Assembly: GCA_004293445.1 (NCBI GenBank)
Contig: RDYP01000001.1
Coordinates: 62,001-126,000, forward strand
Length of the DNA: 64,000 nt
Source of the DNA: Verrucomicrobiota bacterium
GTDB lineage: Bacteria > Verrucomicrobiota > Verrucomicrobiia > Verrucomicrobiales > Akkermansiaceae
Direction of reading: 5' to 3'
The translations under genes and the position numbers were made by a program. The notes beneath the pieces were generated by a model. The model was given only the letters and a program-made list of their open reading frames with translations, was not told the origin of the DNA and did no database searches. Below, piece after piece: positions 8,253-15,947 of this stretch; the stretch's first letter is position 1, and each line of letters starts with the position of its first letter.

Positions 8253-8813
8253 CTACCAGTCGGCTGCCACGATGACGAGAGGTGGTTCGAGAGAATCGAG
8301 GTGGCGGAGGTGGTCTGCAATGGAAACTTGATCGCCCGGGAGGATCAGGGTGGGTCGGATGTCGGCCAGCGGTTGCAGGACGAAGCGCCGCGAGCTGAGG
8401 CGTGGATGAGGGAGAACGAGCTCAGCTCGGTCGATCTGTAAGTCGCCAAAGTAGAGGATATCGACATCGATCACCCTTGGGGCGTTCCGTTCGGGAGCCG
8501 CGACTCGGCCAAGCTGACGTTCGATCGATTGAGTTGCCGCGAGCAGTTCATCGGGGCCGGCGGCGAATGCGATTTCGACGACGGTGTTGTAGAAGTCCGG
8601 GGAATCGGGTGGGCAGCCGACGGGTTTGGTTTGGTAGATTTTGGCCTGAATAAGGCTGCCGGGCTTGGCGATTTGAAGGAGTCGGTCGCGCGCCGACTGG
8701 AGGTTGCGGAGGGGATTGCCGAGATTGGACCCAAGCGCGATACCGACTCTTTGGAAGACGGTAGGACCTACGCCTGATGGGGGAAGGGCGGCTCGCTGGT
8801 TCTCTTCGGGCAT
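8253..8813 (-). CDS. folK: 2-amino-4-hydroxy-6-hydroxymethyldihydropteridine diphosphokinase
   Basis: A 186-residue HPPK that transfers pyrophosphate from ATP to hydroxymethyl-dihydropterin in folate synthesis. Motifs: GIALGSNLGNPLRNL at the N-terminus, YQTKPVGCPPDSPDFYNTVV, RVIDVDILYFGD with the two metal-binding Asp, and PHPRLSSRRFVLQPL. It starts 30 bp after dapB and ends 29 bp before panB. With folA, thyA and panB it makes this run rich in one-carbon and folate genes. Confidence 0.96.
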   Translation of the reverse strand: MPEENQRAALPPSGVGPTVFQRVGIALGSNLGNPLRNLQSARDRLLQIAKPGSLIQAKIYQTKPVGCPPDSPDFYNTVVEIAFAAGPDELLAATQSIERQLGRVAAPERNAPRVIDVDILYFGDLQIDRAELVLPHPRLSSRRFVLQPLADIRPTLILPGDQVSIADHLRHLDSLEPPLVIVAADW

Positions 8814-8843
8814 GTCCGATCTCGGATCCTTGATTCTCCTGCG

Positions 8844-9581
8844 CTATTTCAAGCCCAGCACGTCCTGCATATCGTAGATGCCCGGTGGCTTGTCGTAGAG
8901 CCACACGGCGGCGCGCACGGCACCAGCGGCGAAGGTCAAGCGGGAGCTTGCTTTGTGGGTCAACTCCACGCGTTCACCATCGGCCGCAAACATCACGGTA
9001 TGATCGCCCACCACGTCTCCACCGCGCAGAGTATGCATGCCAATCTCGCGCGGTGGACGCGGACCGACGTTACCGAATCGTCCGTGGGCGATGTCGTCGT
9101 CGTAGCAGGTGCCGGTTTCTTCGTTGAGGATTTCAAGCAATCGACGTGCGGTGCCGGAAGGGGCGTCGATTTTGTGGCGGTGGTGCATTTCTGTCACCTC
9201 GATGTCAAAACGGTCTTGGCTCAAGACCTGTGCAGCCTTGCGTGTGAGCCAGAAGAGGGTGTTTACCCCGACCGAGAAATTCGGAGCATAGACAATGGGC
9301 AGAGTTTTGCCCGCCTCGCGGATGGCGGCGCGTTCTTCCTCTGTGTGGCCGGTGGTGCCGATCACGAGATGAGTGCCATGTTTCAGCGCGGCATCGAGCA
9401 GCTCGCGGGTGAACTTGTGCATGGTGAAGTCGATGACCGTATTGGATTCGGCGATGGCGGCCTCCAAATTTTCGCCAGCGTCGTGGGTCGCGGAGACGAG
9501 CACGGCGGCCTCTTGACTGGCTGCTTGGATGACGGCTTGGCCCATGCGGCCGGACTTACCGGTGACGAGGAGTTGAATCAT
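8844..9581 (-). CDS. dapB: 4-hydroxy-tetrahydrodipicolinate reductase
   Basis: A 245-residue DapB, the NAD(P)H-dependent second step of the diaminopimelate/lysine branch. The Rossmann motif is GKSGRMGQAV at the N-terminus, and the substrate loop is the family signature HHRHKIDAPSGTA. The start codon overlaps the vapC stop as ATGA. This is unusual: an essential cell-wall precursor gene is translationally coupled to a toxin gene. Confidence 0.97.
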   Translation of the reverse strand: MIQLLVTGKSGRMGQAVIQAASQEAAVLVSATHDAGENLEAAIAESNTVIDFTMHKFTRELLDAALKHGTHLVIGTTGHTEEERAAIREAGKTLPIVYAPNFSVGVNTLFWLTRKAAQVLSQDRFDIEVTEMHHRHKIDAPSGTARRLLEILNEETGTCYDDDIAHGRFGNVGPRPPREIGMHTLRGGDVVGDHTVMFAADGERVELTHKASSRLTFAAGAVRAAVWLYDKPPGIYDMQDVLGLK

Positions 9582-10006
9582 ATGGGGTCGTTCTCTGGAT
9601 TAAAGTAACCGTTGTAGCCAGGCTGATAGAGCCGGATGCCGCCGAAGCGCGCCATGGCATCGAAATGCTTGTCGACGGCGTAAACTCGGCAACCCTTTTC
9701 GATGGAGATGCAGGCGATCAAGGCATCGTTCCAAGGCACCTTGTAGCCGCGCGAATTCATTCTCGAGTAGAGCGCGGCCGCCTTGCGCCAGATCTTTTGG
9801 TCATTTCGGGCGTAGGGAACGACGCCGAACCAAGACTGGATGCGATCCTTTTCCTCTGGCCTGGCGCCGCCGAGGAACTCCATTTCGACCGGCCCGCAAA
9901 GGTAGGCCTCATAGGCATCCAGTAGCCCCTTCATCGCCAGCTTGACCATTGGGTCGCCTTGGTGGCGGAAGAACTCAACCCAAGCGCTTGTATCGACGAT
10001 AACCAT
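9578..10006 (-). CDS. vapC: VapC-type PIN-domain toxin ribonuclease
   Basis: A 142-residue PIN-domain protein. The N-terminus VIVDTSAWVEFF carries the first acidic metal ligand, then VEMEFLGG, WNDALIACI and YAVDKHFDAMARF supply the other conserved acidic residues. Such toxins cut tRNA or rRNA when not bound by the antitoxin. The start overlaps the vapB stop by one base (TAATG), and its own stop overlaps the dapB start. All catalytic acids appear intact, so it is probably active. The RNA target is unknown. Confidence 0.9.
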   Translation of the reverse strand: MVIVDTSAWVEFFRHQGDPMVKLAMKGLLDAYEAYLCGPVEMEFLGGARPEEKDRIQSWFGVVPYARNDQKIWRKAAALYSRMNSRGYKVPWNDALIACISIEKGCRVYAVDKHFDAMARFGGIRLYQPGYNGYFNPENDPI

Positions 10007-10212
10007 TAGCGGTCGAAATCTTCGATTTCGTCATTGGTCATCGGATAGTCGGCGAATTCCCCTTCCATGACTTTTGTGGCAAACTCGCGGTTCAATTGAC
10101 GCCGGACGAACTCAGACGCCGCCTTAACCAGAGCCGGTCCTTTCTTGGTTTCCCCGGTGTATTTGATGACCTGATCTAGGGTCACCTCATCGATGTCGAT
10201 GGTGATTCGCAT
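10006..10212 (-). CDS. vapB: VapB-type antitoxin
   Basis: A 68-residue protein that begins with a short beta strand (MRITIDIDEVTLDQVIKYTG) and a helix pair typical of ribbon-helix-helix VapB antitoxins, which bind DNA as dimers. The acidic C-terminal tail (TNDEIEDFDR) would wrap the VapC active site. It overlaps vapC by one base and lies 17 bases from a perfect inverted repeat. Pairing with a PIN toxin makes the call secure; the exact antitoxin subfamily is inference. Confidence 0.85.
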   Translation of the reverse strand: MRITIDIDEVTLDQVIKYTGETKKGPALVKAASEFVRRQLNREFATKVMEGEFADYPMTNDEIEDFDR

Positions 10213-10229
10213 GGGATTAGAGTCCTCTT

Positions 10230-10262
10230 AAAGATGATTTTGTCAAAGTGAAAATCATCTTT
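10230..10262. promoter_or_regulatory. Perfect 12-bp inverted repeat upstream of vapBC
   Basis: AAAGATGATTTT (10230-10241) and AAAATCATCTTT (10251-10262) are exact reverse complements separated by 9 bases. The element is 17 bp upstream of the vapB start and 5 bp after the dapA stop. A symmetrical AT-rich site here is what an autoregulating VapB dimer pair would bind. The stem is too AT-rich and lacks a T-run for a good intrinsic terminator of dapA. Confidence 0.75.
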
Positions 10263-10267
10263 TCGGC

Positions 10268-11152
10268 TCATTGGATCAGCTTGAAATCCTGAAGAAGACT
10301 CTTGAGTTGGGTTTTTGCGCTGTCGGCGAGGGGGGCGAGCGGAAGTCGGAGTTCCTCAAGGCAATGTCCTTGCAGAGCGACTGCGGTTTTGATCGGCACG
10401 GGGTTTACATCCAGTGACATCAGCCCACGGAAGAGTGGATACCATTGTTTCTGCTGGGCGAGCGCTTCGGTGAAATTGCCGTCCAGACAGGTTTGGACCA
10501 GCTTCACGAGGACTTCTGGAATCAGGTTTGAGGCGACCGAAACCAAGCCAACGGCACCGCAGGCCATGAATGGCAGCGTGAGCGGGTCATCGCCGGAGAG
10601 GATGGCAAAATCGGGGGGCAAGGCTTGAAAGAGTTGATTCACGCGTTCGACCGAACCTCCGGCTTCTTTGATGGCGACAATATTGGGGCAATCTGCTGCG
10701 AGTCGCGCAGTGGTTTCCACGCCGATCTCGATGCCGCTGCGGCCGGGAACGCTATAGAGCATCACTGGTAGCGAGGTGTTTTCGGCGACGGTTCGGAAAT
10801 GGCGGTAGAGGCCCTCTTGGGAAGGCTTGTTGTAATAAGGGCAGACTTGCAGGGTGCCGGTGGCTCCGAGTTCTTCGGCAGCCTGGGTCAGTTCGATGGC
10901 TTCCTTGGTGGCGTTCGCGCCGGTGCCTGCGACGACTTGGCAGCGGCCAGCGGCAAATTCCACCGCGAGGCGAATCACCTCGATGTGCTCCTCGGTGTCG
11001 AGAGTGGGCGACTCGCCGGTGGTGCCGACCGGGACGATGCCGGTGATCCCCGCATCGATCTGGCGCTCGATCAGTGCTTTGAAGGCGGCCGTATCGATTC
11101 GGTCGTCAATGAAGGGAGTAATCAGCGCGGTGTAGGTGCCTCGGAACGTCAT
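10268..11152 (-). CDS. dapA: 4-hydroxy-tetrahydrodipicolinate synthase
   Basis: A 294-residue class I aldolase that condenses pyruvate with aspartate semialdehyde, the entry to diaminopimelate and lysine. The phosphate-loop-like GTTGESPTL, the catalytic Tyr in YYNKPSQEGLYRH and the Schiff-base Lys in VAIKEAGG are all present, and PVMLYSVPGRSG fits the family. It precedes the vapBC pair by 55 bp and follows dapF by about 200 bp. Confidence 0.97.
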   Translation of the reverse strand: MTFRGTYTALITPFIDDRIDTAAFKALIERQIDAGITGIVPVGTTGESPTLDTEEHIEVIRLAVEFAAGRCQVVAGTGANATKEAIELTQAAEELGATGTLQVCPYYNKPSQEGLYRHFRTVAENTSLPVMLYSVPGRSGIEIGVETTARLAADCPNIVAIKEAGGSVERVNQLFQALPPDFAILSGDDPLTLPFMACGAVGLVSVASNLIPEVLVKLVQTCLDGNFTEALAQQKQWYPLFRGLMSLDVNPVPIKTAVALQGHCLEELRLPLAPLADSAKTQLKSLLQDFKLIQ

Positions 11153-11354
11153 GCCGGGCGAAGGATGAACATCCCGCGGCGGTCTTCAACACCGGATGGC
11201 GGAATCGCCACGAAAATCGGGCGAGTATCGTGGTGATCCCGCTTGCGAGCCGCAGCCATGCCGCCAGCAGCCTGCTCGCACAGGATCTTTTACGCTCTGA
11301 GTTTGCGCAGAAACGAGGGTGGAGAAGGAGAGATCCCAGCTGGGTGACTCCGCG

Positions 11355-12167
11355 TTAGATTTCGATTTTGCCTTCGAAGACGAAGTCGGCGGGGCCGGTG
11401 AGTGTGACCTTGGTGAAAGTCTTGTCGTCGATTTTCTCAAAGCCGATTTCCAGCCTATCGCCGCCCTTCACGTCGACTTGAATGGGAGAAGGAGCTCCGG
11501 TGAGCAGGTGATGCATCAGCGCGCAGGCGACCATTCCGGTGCCGCAAGCGAGGGTTTCTTCTTCGACTCCGCGCTCGTAAGTACGGATGGCAATGTGGCC
11601 GGGAGCGATGACTTGCGCGAAGTTCGCGTTGGTTCCTGCCGGAGCGAAAGCTTCGTGGAAGCGGATGGCGGCACCGTGTTCGACGACTTCGGTATCAGGC
11701 AGGTTTTCGACAAACGCGACGGCGTGCGGGACGCCGGTGTTGATGAATCTGAGGACGGCATCGAGTCCGGGGATGCTCACTCCGGTGTCGAATTGTAGGT
11801 CTTTCGGCTCGGACATCGCGATGCGGATGTTTTCCTCCACGAGTTCGGCGGAGAGAGTTCCTGCAATGGTTTCGAAGCGGACTCGTTCCGGAAGTTCATC
11901 CATCAGCGCGGCGGTGAAGCGCCCGAAGCAACGCGCGCCGTTGCCACACATTTCCGCCTCGCCGCCATCTGCGTTGTAATAGCGGAATTTAAAATCGGCA
12001 CCCTTTTCTGCTGGCTCCACGGCGAGCAGGCCATCGGCCCCGATGCCACGATGGCGATCGCAGAGAAGGGCGATTTGATCCTTGGTGAGGGAAAGCGCGA
12101 GGTCGCGGTTGTCGATCACGACGAAGTCGTTGCCGGCACCGTTCATTTTGTAGAAATCGATGAGCAT
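11355..12167 (-). CDS. dapF: Diaminopimelate epimerase
   Basis: A 270-residue DapF, converting LL- to meso-diaminopimelate by a two-cysteine acid-base mechanism. The first Cys is in EMCGNGARCFGRF and the second in LACGTGMVACAL; the N-terminal KMNGAGNDFVVID is also diagnostic. The 202 bp between its stop and dapA (11153-11354) hold no gene I can support; I saw no clear hairpin there. It starts 35 bp after trpA ends. Confidence 0.97.
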   Translation of the reverse strand: MLIDFYKMNGAGNDFVVIDNRDLALSLTKDQIALLCDRHRGIGADGLLAVEPAEKGADFKFRYYNADGGEAEMCGNGARCFGRFTAALMDELPERVRFETIAGTLSAELVEENIRIAMSEPKDLQFDTGVSIPGLDAVLRFINTGVPHAVAFVENLPDTEVVEHGAAIRFHEAFAPAGTNANFAQVIAPGHIAIRTYERGVEEETLACGTGMVACALMHHLLTGAPSPIQVDVKGGDRLEIGFEKIDDKTFTKVTLTGPADFVFEGKIEI

Positions 12168-12202
12168 TTTGGGCAGGAGCTTTTGAGGATTTTCCGGGAG
12201 GT

Positions 12203-12997
12203 TTAGGCCGACTTGGTAGCGGCGATCAGCGGGGCGGCGAAGTCGTGGACGGCAGCCGCTGCGCGGTCGGGGTGAAGTTCGATCTGCTTCACGATGGCTG
12301 AGCCGACAATCACCCCATCGGCTGCTTTCGCTACCATGAGTGCTTGGTCGGCGGTGGTGATGCCGAAACCGACGCAGACTGGTGCTGTGGCGTGGGATTT
12401 GATTTTGGCGACCTGTTCGCCGATGCCTTCGGACGGAACTCCGTGAGCGCCAGTGACACCGGTACGTGAGAGGGCGTAGATGAAGCCTTCGGCGCTTTCG
12501 GCTAGCAGTTTCACCCGGTCGTCGGGAGTCGTCGGGGCGATCAAGCGGATGTGTTTCAATCCTTCGCCGCGGGCTAGGTCCGCATTTTCGCGGGCCTCGT
12601 CGGGCGGAAGGTCGAGGAGCAGGATGCCATCGGCTCCGGCAGCCGCGGCGTCGGCGTGGAATTTCTCAAATCCGTAAGTGAAAACGGGGTTGAGGTAGGT
12701 GAAAAGAACGATCGGGGTTTGATGGGTTTCGCGGAAGCGCCGGATGAGTTCCAGGGAACGAGCGGTGGTCATGCCAGCCTTCAGGGCTCGGTCAGCGGCC
12801 ATCTGGTTGACGATGCCGTCGGCCAAGGGATCGGAAAAGGGCAGGCCGAGTTCGATGATGTCCGATCCGGCATCGGCGAGAGTTTTGATCACCTCGAGCG
12901 AGGCATCAAAAGAGGGGTCTCCTGCGGCGACGTAGGCGACGAAGGCTTTTTTTCCTTCCGAGCGGAGCCGGGTGAAGGCGGCATCGATGCGATTCAT
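12203..12997 (-). CDS. trpA: Tryptophan synthase alpha subunit
   Basis: A 264-residue TrpA that splits indole-3-glycerol phosphate. The catalytic Glu and Asp are in ELGLPFSDPLADG and in the later LLLDLPPDEA region. AYVAAGDPSFDAS and VCVGFGITTADQA (phosphate site) also match. ATG 12997 (MNRIDAAFTRLR) is preferred over the in-frame ATG at 13030 because the family begins there. It is the first gene of the minus-strand biosynthetic run. The usual partner trpB is not in the window. Confidence 0.96.
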   Translation of the reverse strand: MNRIDAAFTRLRSEGKKAFVAYVAAGDPSFDASLEVIKTLADAGSDIIELGLPFSDPLADGIVNQMAADRALKAGMTTARSLELIRRFRETHQTPIVLFTYLNPVFTYGFEKFHADAAAAGADGILLLDLPPDEARENADLARGEGLKHIRLIAPTTPDDRVKLLAESAEGFIYALSRTGVTGAHGVPSEGIGEQVAKIKSHATAPVCVGFGITTADQALMVAKAADGVIVGSAIVKQIELHPDRAAAAVHDFAAPLIAATKSA

Positions 12998-13057
12998 GGG
13001 CGGCGAGGGGATAGGATGGGAAATCGGCAATGGGAAGCTTGATGTGAATTTGGGGCC

Positions 13058-13075
13058 TTGTGAAAAATTTCACAA
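13058..13075. promoter_or_regulatory. Symmetrical CRP/FNR-family-like site between trpA and nuoB
   Basis: TTGTGAAAAATTTCACAA holds the exact CRP half sites TGTGA and TCACA spaced by six bases; the inverted repeat is 8 bp on each side. It lies in the 126-bp divergent gap, 48 bp before the nuoB start and 60 bp from the trpA start, so it could act on either gene. Binding by a CRP/FNR-family regulator is inferred from known half sites; no such regulator is in the window. Confidence 0.65.
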
Positions 13076-13123
13076 ACGGCTTGAGAGCCGCGCAGGGCGC
13101 GACCATGGTCCTGCCACACGATC

Positions 13124-13660
13124 ATGGTCAGCGATTCTTTTCAGACCGCCCACGCAGCCTACGACTCCAAGGTCGAAGGAAATGTCATCATCACTCGCGT
13201 CGATGCTGCTATGAACTGGATGCGCAAGAATTCCATGTGGCCGATGCCGATGGGCCTTGCTTGCTGTGCGATTGAAATGATGGCGGCGGCGTGCAGTCGC
13301 TTCGACCTGAGCCGTTTCGGTATGGAGGTGATGCGCTTCTCTCCTCGTCAGGCGGACGTGATGATCGTGGCCGGCACGGTGACTTACAAGATGGCGCTGG
13401 CTGTGAAGCGGGTCTGGGACCAGATGCCCGAACCGAAGTGGTGCATCGCCATGGGAGCCTGCGCTTCGAGTGGTGGCATGTATCGGAGCTATGCCGTGCT
13501 TCAAGGGATCGACCAATTGATTCCTGTCGACGTTTACATTTCCGGTTGCCCTCCCCGTCCTGAGGCGCTGATCGATGGTTTGATGAAGATTCAAAAGAAG
13601 ATCGAGGGTGACCACGCGGTGGTGAACCAGAAAAAAGAGCTTCTCGAAGACCTCGCCTGA
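13124..13660 (+). CDS. nuoB: NADH-quinone oxidoreductase subunit B
   Basis: A 178-residue peripheral-arm subunit of respiratory complex I that holds the terminal 4Fe-4S cluster N2, passing electrons to quinone. The adjacent cysteine pair is in [10 protein letters not shown], the third Cys in [11 protein letters not shown] and the fourth in [10 protein letters not shown]. It is followed by nuoC after 6 bp, but nuoA does not precede it. A short palindrome, GACCATGGTC, lies just before the start at 13101-13110. Confidence 0.96.
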   Translation: MVSDSFQTAHAAYDSKVEGNVIITRVDAAMNWMRKNSMWPMPMGLACCAIEMMAAACSRFDLSRFGMEVMRFSPRQADVMIVAGTVTYKMALAVKRVWDQMPEPKWCIAMGACASSGGMYRSYAVLQGIDQLIPVDVYISGCPPRPEALIDGLMKIQKKIEGDHAVVNQKKELLEDLA

Positions 13661-13666
13661 TTTCCC

Positions 13667-14236
13667 ATGTCCGCTGCTCAAGATCTTGAAAGTTTGTCCG
13701 CGAGGTTCGGATCAGAAGTCGTTGGAACCAAGGAGTTCCGAGGAGAATCGACGATTTTGGTGAAACTCGGCGTTCTGCACGATGTGCTGGCGGCCGCGAA
13801 GAAGGAGCTCGGCTACGCGATGGTGATCGACATTTCCAGCCTCGATCATTTCGGCGAGCATCCCCGTTTCGAGATGGTTTACGAACTCGCGACTTTAGAC
13901 GACTCCAAGCACTTGCGGGTCAAGGCGAAGGTTGCCGAGGATGAGGAAGTTCCTACGGCTACTGACATTTGGTTGGGTGCCGATTGGCACGAGCGCGAGG
14001 TCTACGACATGATGGGAATCCGTTTCAGCGGACATCCGAATCTCAAGCGAATCTTGATGTGGGAGGGTTATCCCTTCCACCCATTGCGGAAGGACTTCCC
14101 ACTGGCGGGTCGCCCGAGTGAAATGCCGGACGTGGCATTCACCGGGGTTGCCCCTCTGGAGGGAGGGCCTTTCGTGACCTGTGCTGGCATGAATGATTCC
14201 GTCAAGCGCGAGCCTCGTGCCCGAGTGGTTGACTGA
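13667..14236 (+). CDS. nuoC: NADH-quinone oxidoreductase subunit C
   Basis: A 189-residue NuoC (30-kDa subunit) of the complex I peripheral arm. The family signature is near the C-terminus: ERDV-like EREVYDMMGIRFSGHP, then RILMWEGYPFHPLRKDFP. It is a separate protein and not a NuoCD fusion. nuoD does not follow; the next gene is a rhomboid protease 32 bp downstream. The rest of complex I must be encoded elsewhere. Confidence 0.95.
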   Translation: MSAAQDLESLSARFGSEVVGTKEFRGESTILVKLGVLHDVLAAAKKELGYAMVIDISSLDHFGEHPRFEMVYELATLDDSKHLRVKAKVAEDEEVPTATDIWLGADWHEREVYDMMGIRFSGHPNLKRILMWEGYPFHPLRKDFPLAGRPSEMPDVAFTGVAPLEGGPFVTCAGMNDSVKREPRARVVD

Positions 14237-14268
14237 AGATTGGCATCTTCGCTTTCGCCCAAGGCTGA

Positions 14269-14982
14269 ATGATGTTGCAGGATCATCCGGCAATGGGCGG
14301 TATGCAGGGATTGAGGTCGCGTATGATCGGTATCCGTAGCGCTGCCGGCACGCTTTTCCTTGTGCTGGTTTTAGCGGGAATTCACGCCTTGGTCTTGGTG
14401 TTTGGAGATCCTGATCGAGTTTTTCTTCGACTTGGGCTCTCGCGAGGGGGCTTGGCTACTGGGGATTACTGGCAACTGCTCACCTACGGGTTGCTGCACG
14501 GCAATTTGATCCATCTTTTCGTCAATCTTGCCGGATTGCTCATCATCGGCTCGCGAGTCGAAAGAATTTGCGGTGCCGCCGCTCTCGCGAAGATTTTTTG
14601 GGTTGGTATCGTATTCGGTGGACTTGCCCAATGCTTCTTGGCTCCAGCTGCGCAGCGGGGAGCACCTTTGGTTGGTGCGTCGGGGGGATTGGCGGCGCTG
14701 GTCCTGTGGCTGACGGCAATGGCCCCAGATGCTCGTGTTTGGCCTTTAAAGATATCGGGGCGGAACCTTGGGCGTGGCATCCTGCTCGCAGAGGGCGGTT
14801 TTCTGATCGGTGGCTGGCTCTTTCCAGATATGGCGCCGGTTTTTGTAGCGCATGCCTGCCATCTGGGAGGGGGCATCGCCGGCTGGTGGATGGCGCATCG
14901 CCTGCTCGGTGCGCCACCCAGTTTGGCTGATTTAAAAAGAGCTAGGGCCCGAGCGGAATCGGGTTATGGGAACAAGCACTGA
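14269..14982 (+). CDS. Rhomboid-family intramembrane serine protease
   Basis: A 237-residue protein with about six hydrophobic segments. The catalytic Ser sits in LVGASGGLAAL (GxSG motif) and the catalytic His in VAHACHLGGGIAGW; LLHGNLIHLFVNLAGL is the conserved His/Asn helix. Rhomboids cut membrane-spanning segments inside the inner membrane. It may be co-transcribed with nuoBC (32 bp gap), though no functional link is known. Several Met codons near the start leave the exact N-terminus open. Confidence 0.92.
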   Translation: MMLQDHPAMGGMQGLRSRMIGIRSAAGTLFLVLVLAGIHALVLVFGDPDRVFLRLGLSRGGLATGDYWQLLTYGLLHGNLIHLFVNLAGLLIIGSRVERICGAAALAKIFWVGIVFGGLAQCFLAPAAQRGAPLVGASGGLAALVLWLTAMAPDARVWPLKISGRNLGRGILLAEGGFLIGGWLFPDMAPVFVAHACHLGGGIAGWWMAHRLLGAPPSLADLKRARARAESGYGNKH

Positions 14983-14988
14983 GCTGAT

Positions 14989-15828
14989 TTATTCCGCGAT
15001 TGCCTCGCTGGCGGCGCTTTCTGAAGGAGGATTTTCGGCCGGGGCCTCTGGGGCCGGATCAGGGCTTCTTACCTCCACACTTTCCACAATCACTTGAGGT
15101 GACGGAGCGGCTTCCACCGGTGGTTGTGCCCCTCCGTCCTTATTATCGATCGTCACGGGTAGTGTGTCTTGCGGGGGTGCCGCATCGATCATCGGCTGGG
15201 TTTCGGAGCGAAACCCTAAACCGTCGTTGTTTGGGCGGGGTGCCTCAGGTTGTGATATTTCCTGTGTTTGTTGAAACCTCGGCGAAGGATGGTGACCGCT
15301 TTGATGGCTTTGAAATGATTGATGCGTCGGCGCTGCTTGGTAATTTGACGCCGCACGAAATCGCTGCTCGCGCCACGCATGGACGGCTGGGTCATTACGC
15401 TCTCTTACTTGACTGGCCCACGTATGATTGTGGCTTCTCAGTTGTTGGAGGCGATTCTGGTAGTTTGGAATGTGCCGATCGCGGTAGTTTGAGGGCGGGT
15501 GACAGGACGCTCCGGGCCGCCAGTTGCCAGGATGGCGGGCACCGTAGAGAGGACGAGGGCAGTAGCCCACCGGGTAATAACCGTAGAGGTAGGGGTCGTA
15601 GTAGCAGCGGCGATGGCGATCGTAGTAGCAGTAAACGGAAGGATCGTAGAGCCAGCGCTCGTTGCTGGTGTAAACGAAAGTCGTATGGAGTTGTGAGCCG
15701 CCTCCCCCGTAGCTGCTACCTCCATAGTAGCCGGCCCCTGAAGCGTAGGGGTCGTAGTAACAGGAGGTAGCGATGAACGACCCGGCTGCAACAAGGGCGG
15801 CGCGGAACCAGCGGGATGATGTGGTCAT
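14989..15828 (-). CDS. Tyr/His-rich putative lipoprotein of unknown function
   Basis: I do not recognise this 279-residue protein. It begins with an export signal that ends in IATSC, giving Cys23 as a possible lipidation site with an imperfect lipobox. Residues 24 to about 100 are very rich in Tyr, Gly and paired CYYD repeats (CYYDPYASG, YCYYDRHRRCYYDPYLYGYY). A His/Gln/Ser-rich middle and a Pro/Ala/Glu-rich disordered tail follow. A low-complexity outer-envelope protein, perhaps metal- or polymer-binding, is a guess. It ends 6 bp from the convergent rhomboid gene. Confidence 0.7.
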   Translation of the reverse strand: MTTSSRWFRAALVAAGSFIATSCYYDPYASGAGYYGGSSYGGGGSQLHTTFVYTSNERWLYDPSVYCYYDRHRRCYYDPYLYGYYPVGYCPRPLYGARHPGNWRPGASCHPPSNYRDRHIPNYQNRLQQLRSHNHTWASQVRERNDPAVHAWREQRFRAASNYQAAPTHQSFQSHQSGHHPSPRFQQTQEISQPEAPRPNNDGLGFRSETQPMIDAAPPQDTLPVTIDNKDGGAQPPVEAAPSPQVIVESVEVRSPDPAPEAPAENPPSESAASEAIAE

Positions 15829-15947
15829 GGTAGTGAAACGAGGGCTATGGAAGATTATTCAGGTGAATTTTCTGAAGTCCAGCGGGCGGATTGACACAAG
15901 GCGGTGAAATCCATTTCCTCCCCCCGTCACGGCCGACACCGCCCATT

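Noticed and set aside
10241-10246. TTGACA on the minus strand ahead of vapB
   Set aside because: It looks like a -35 box, but the nearest -10-like TCTAAT is 19 bases away and almost touches the vapB start, so the promoter is not convincing.
15891-15896. TTGACA upstream of galE
   Set aside because: No acceptable -10 box at 16-18 bases, so I do not list it as a promoter.
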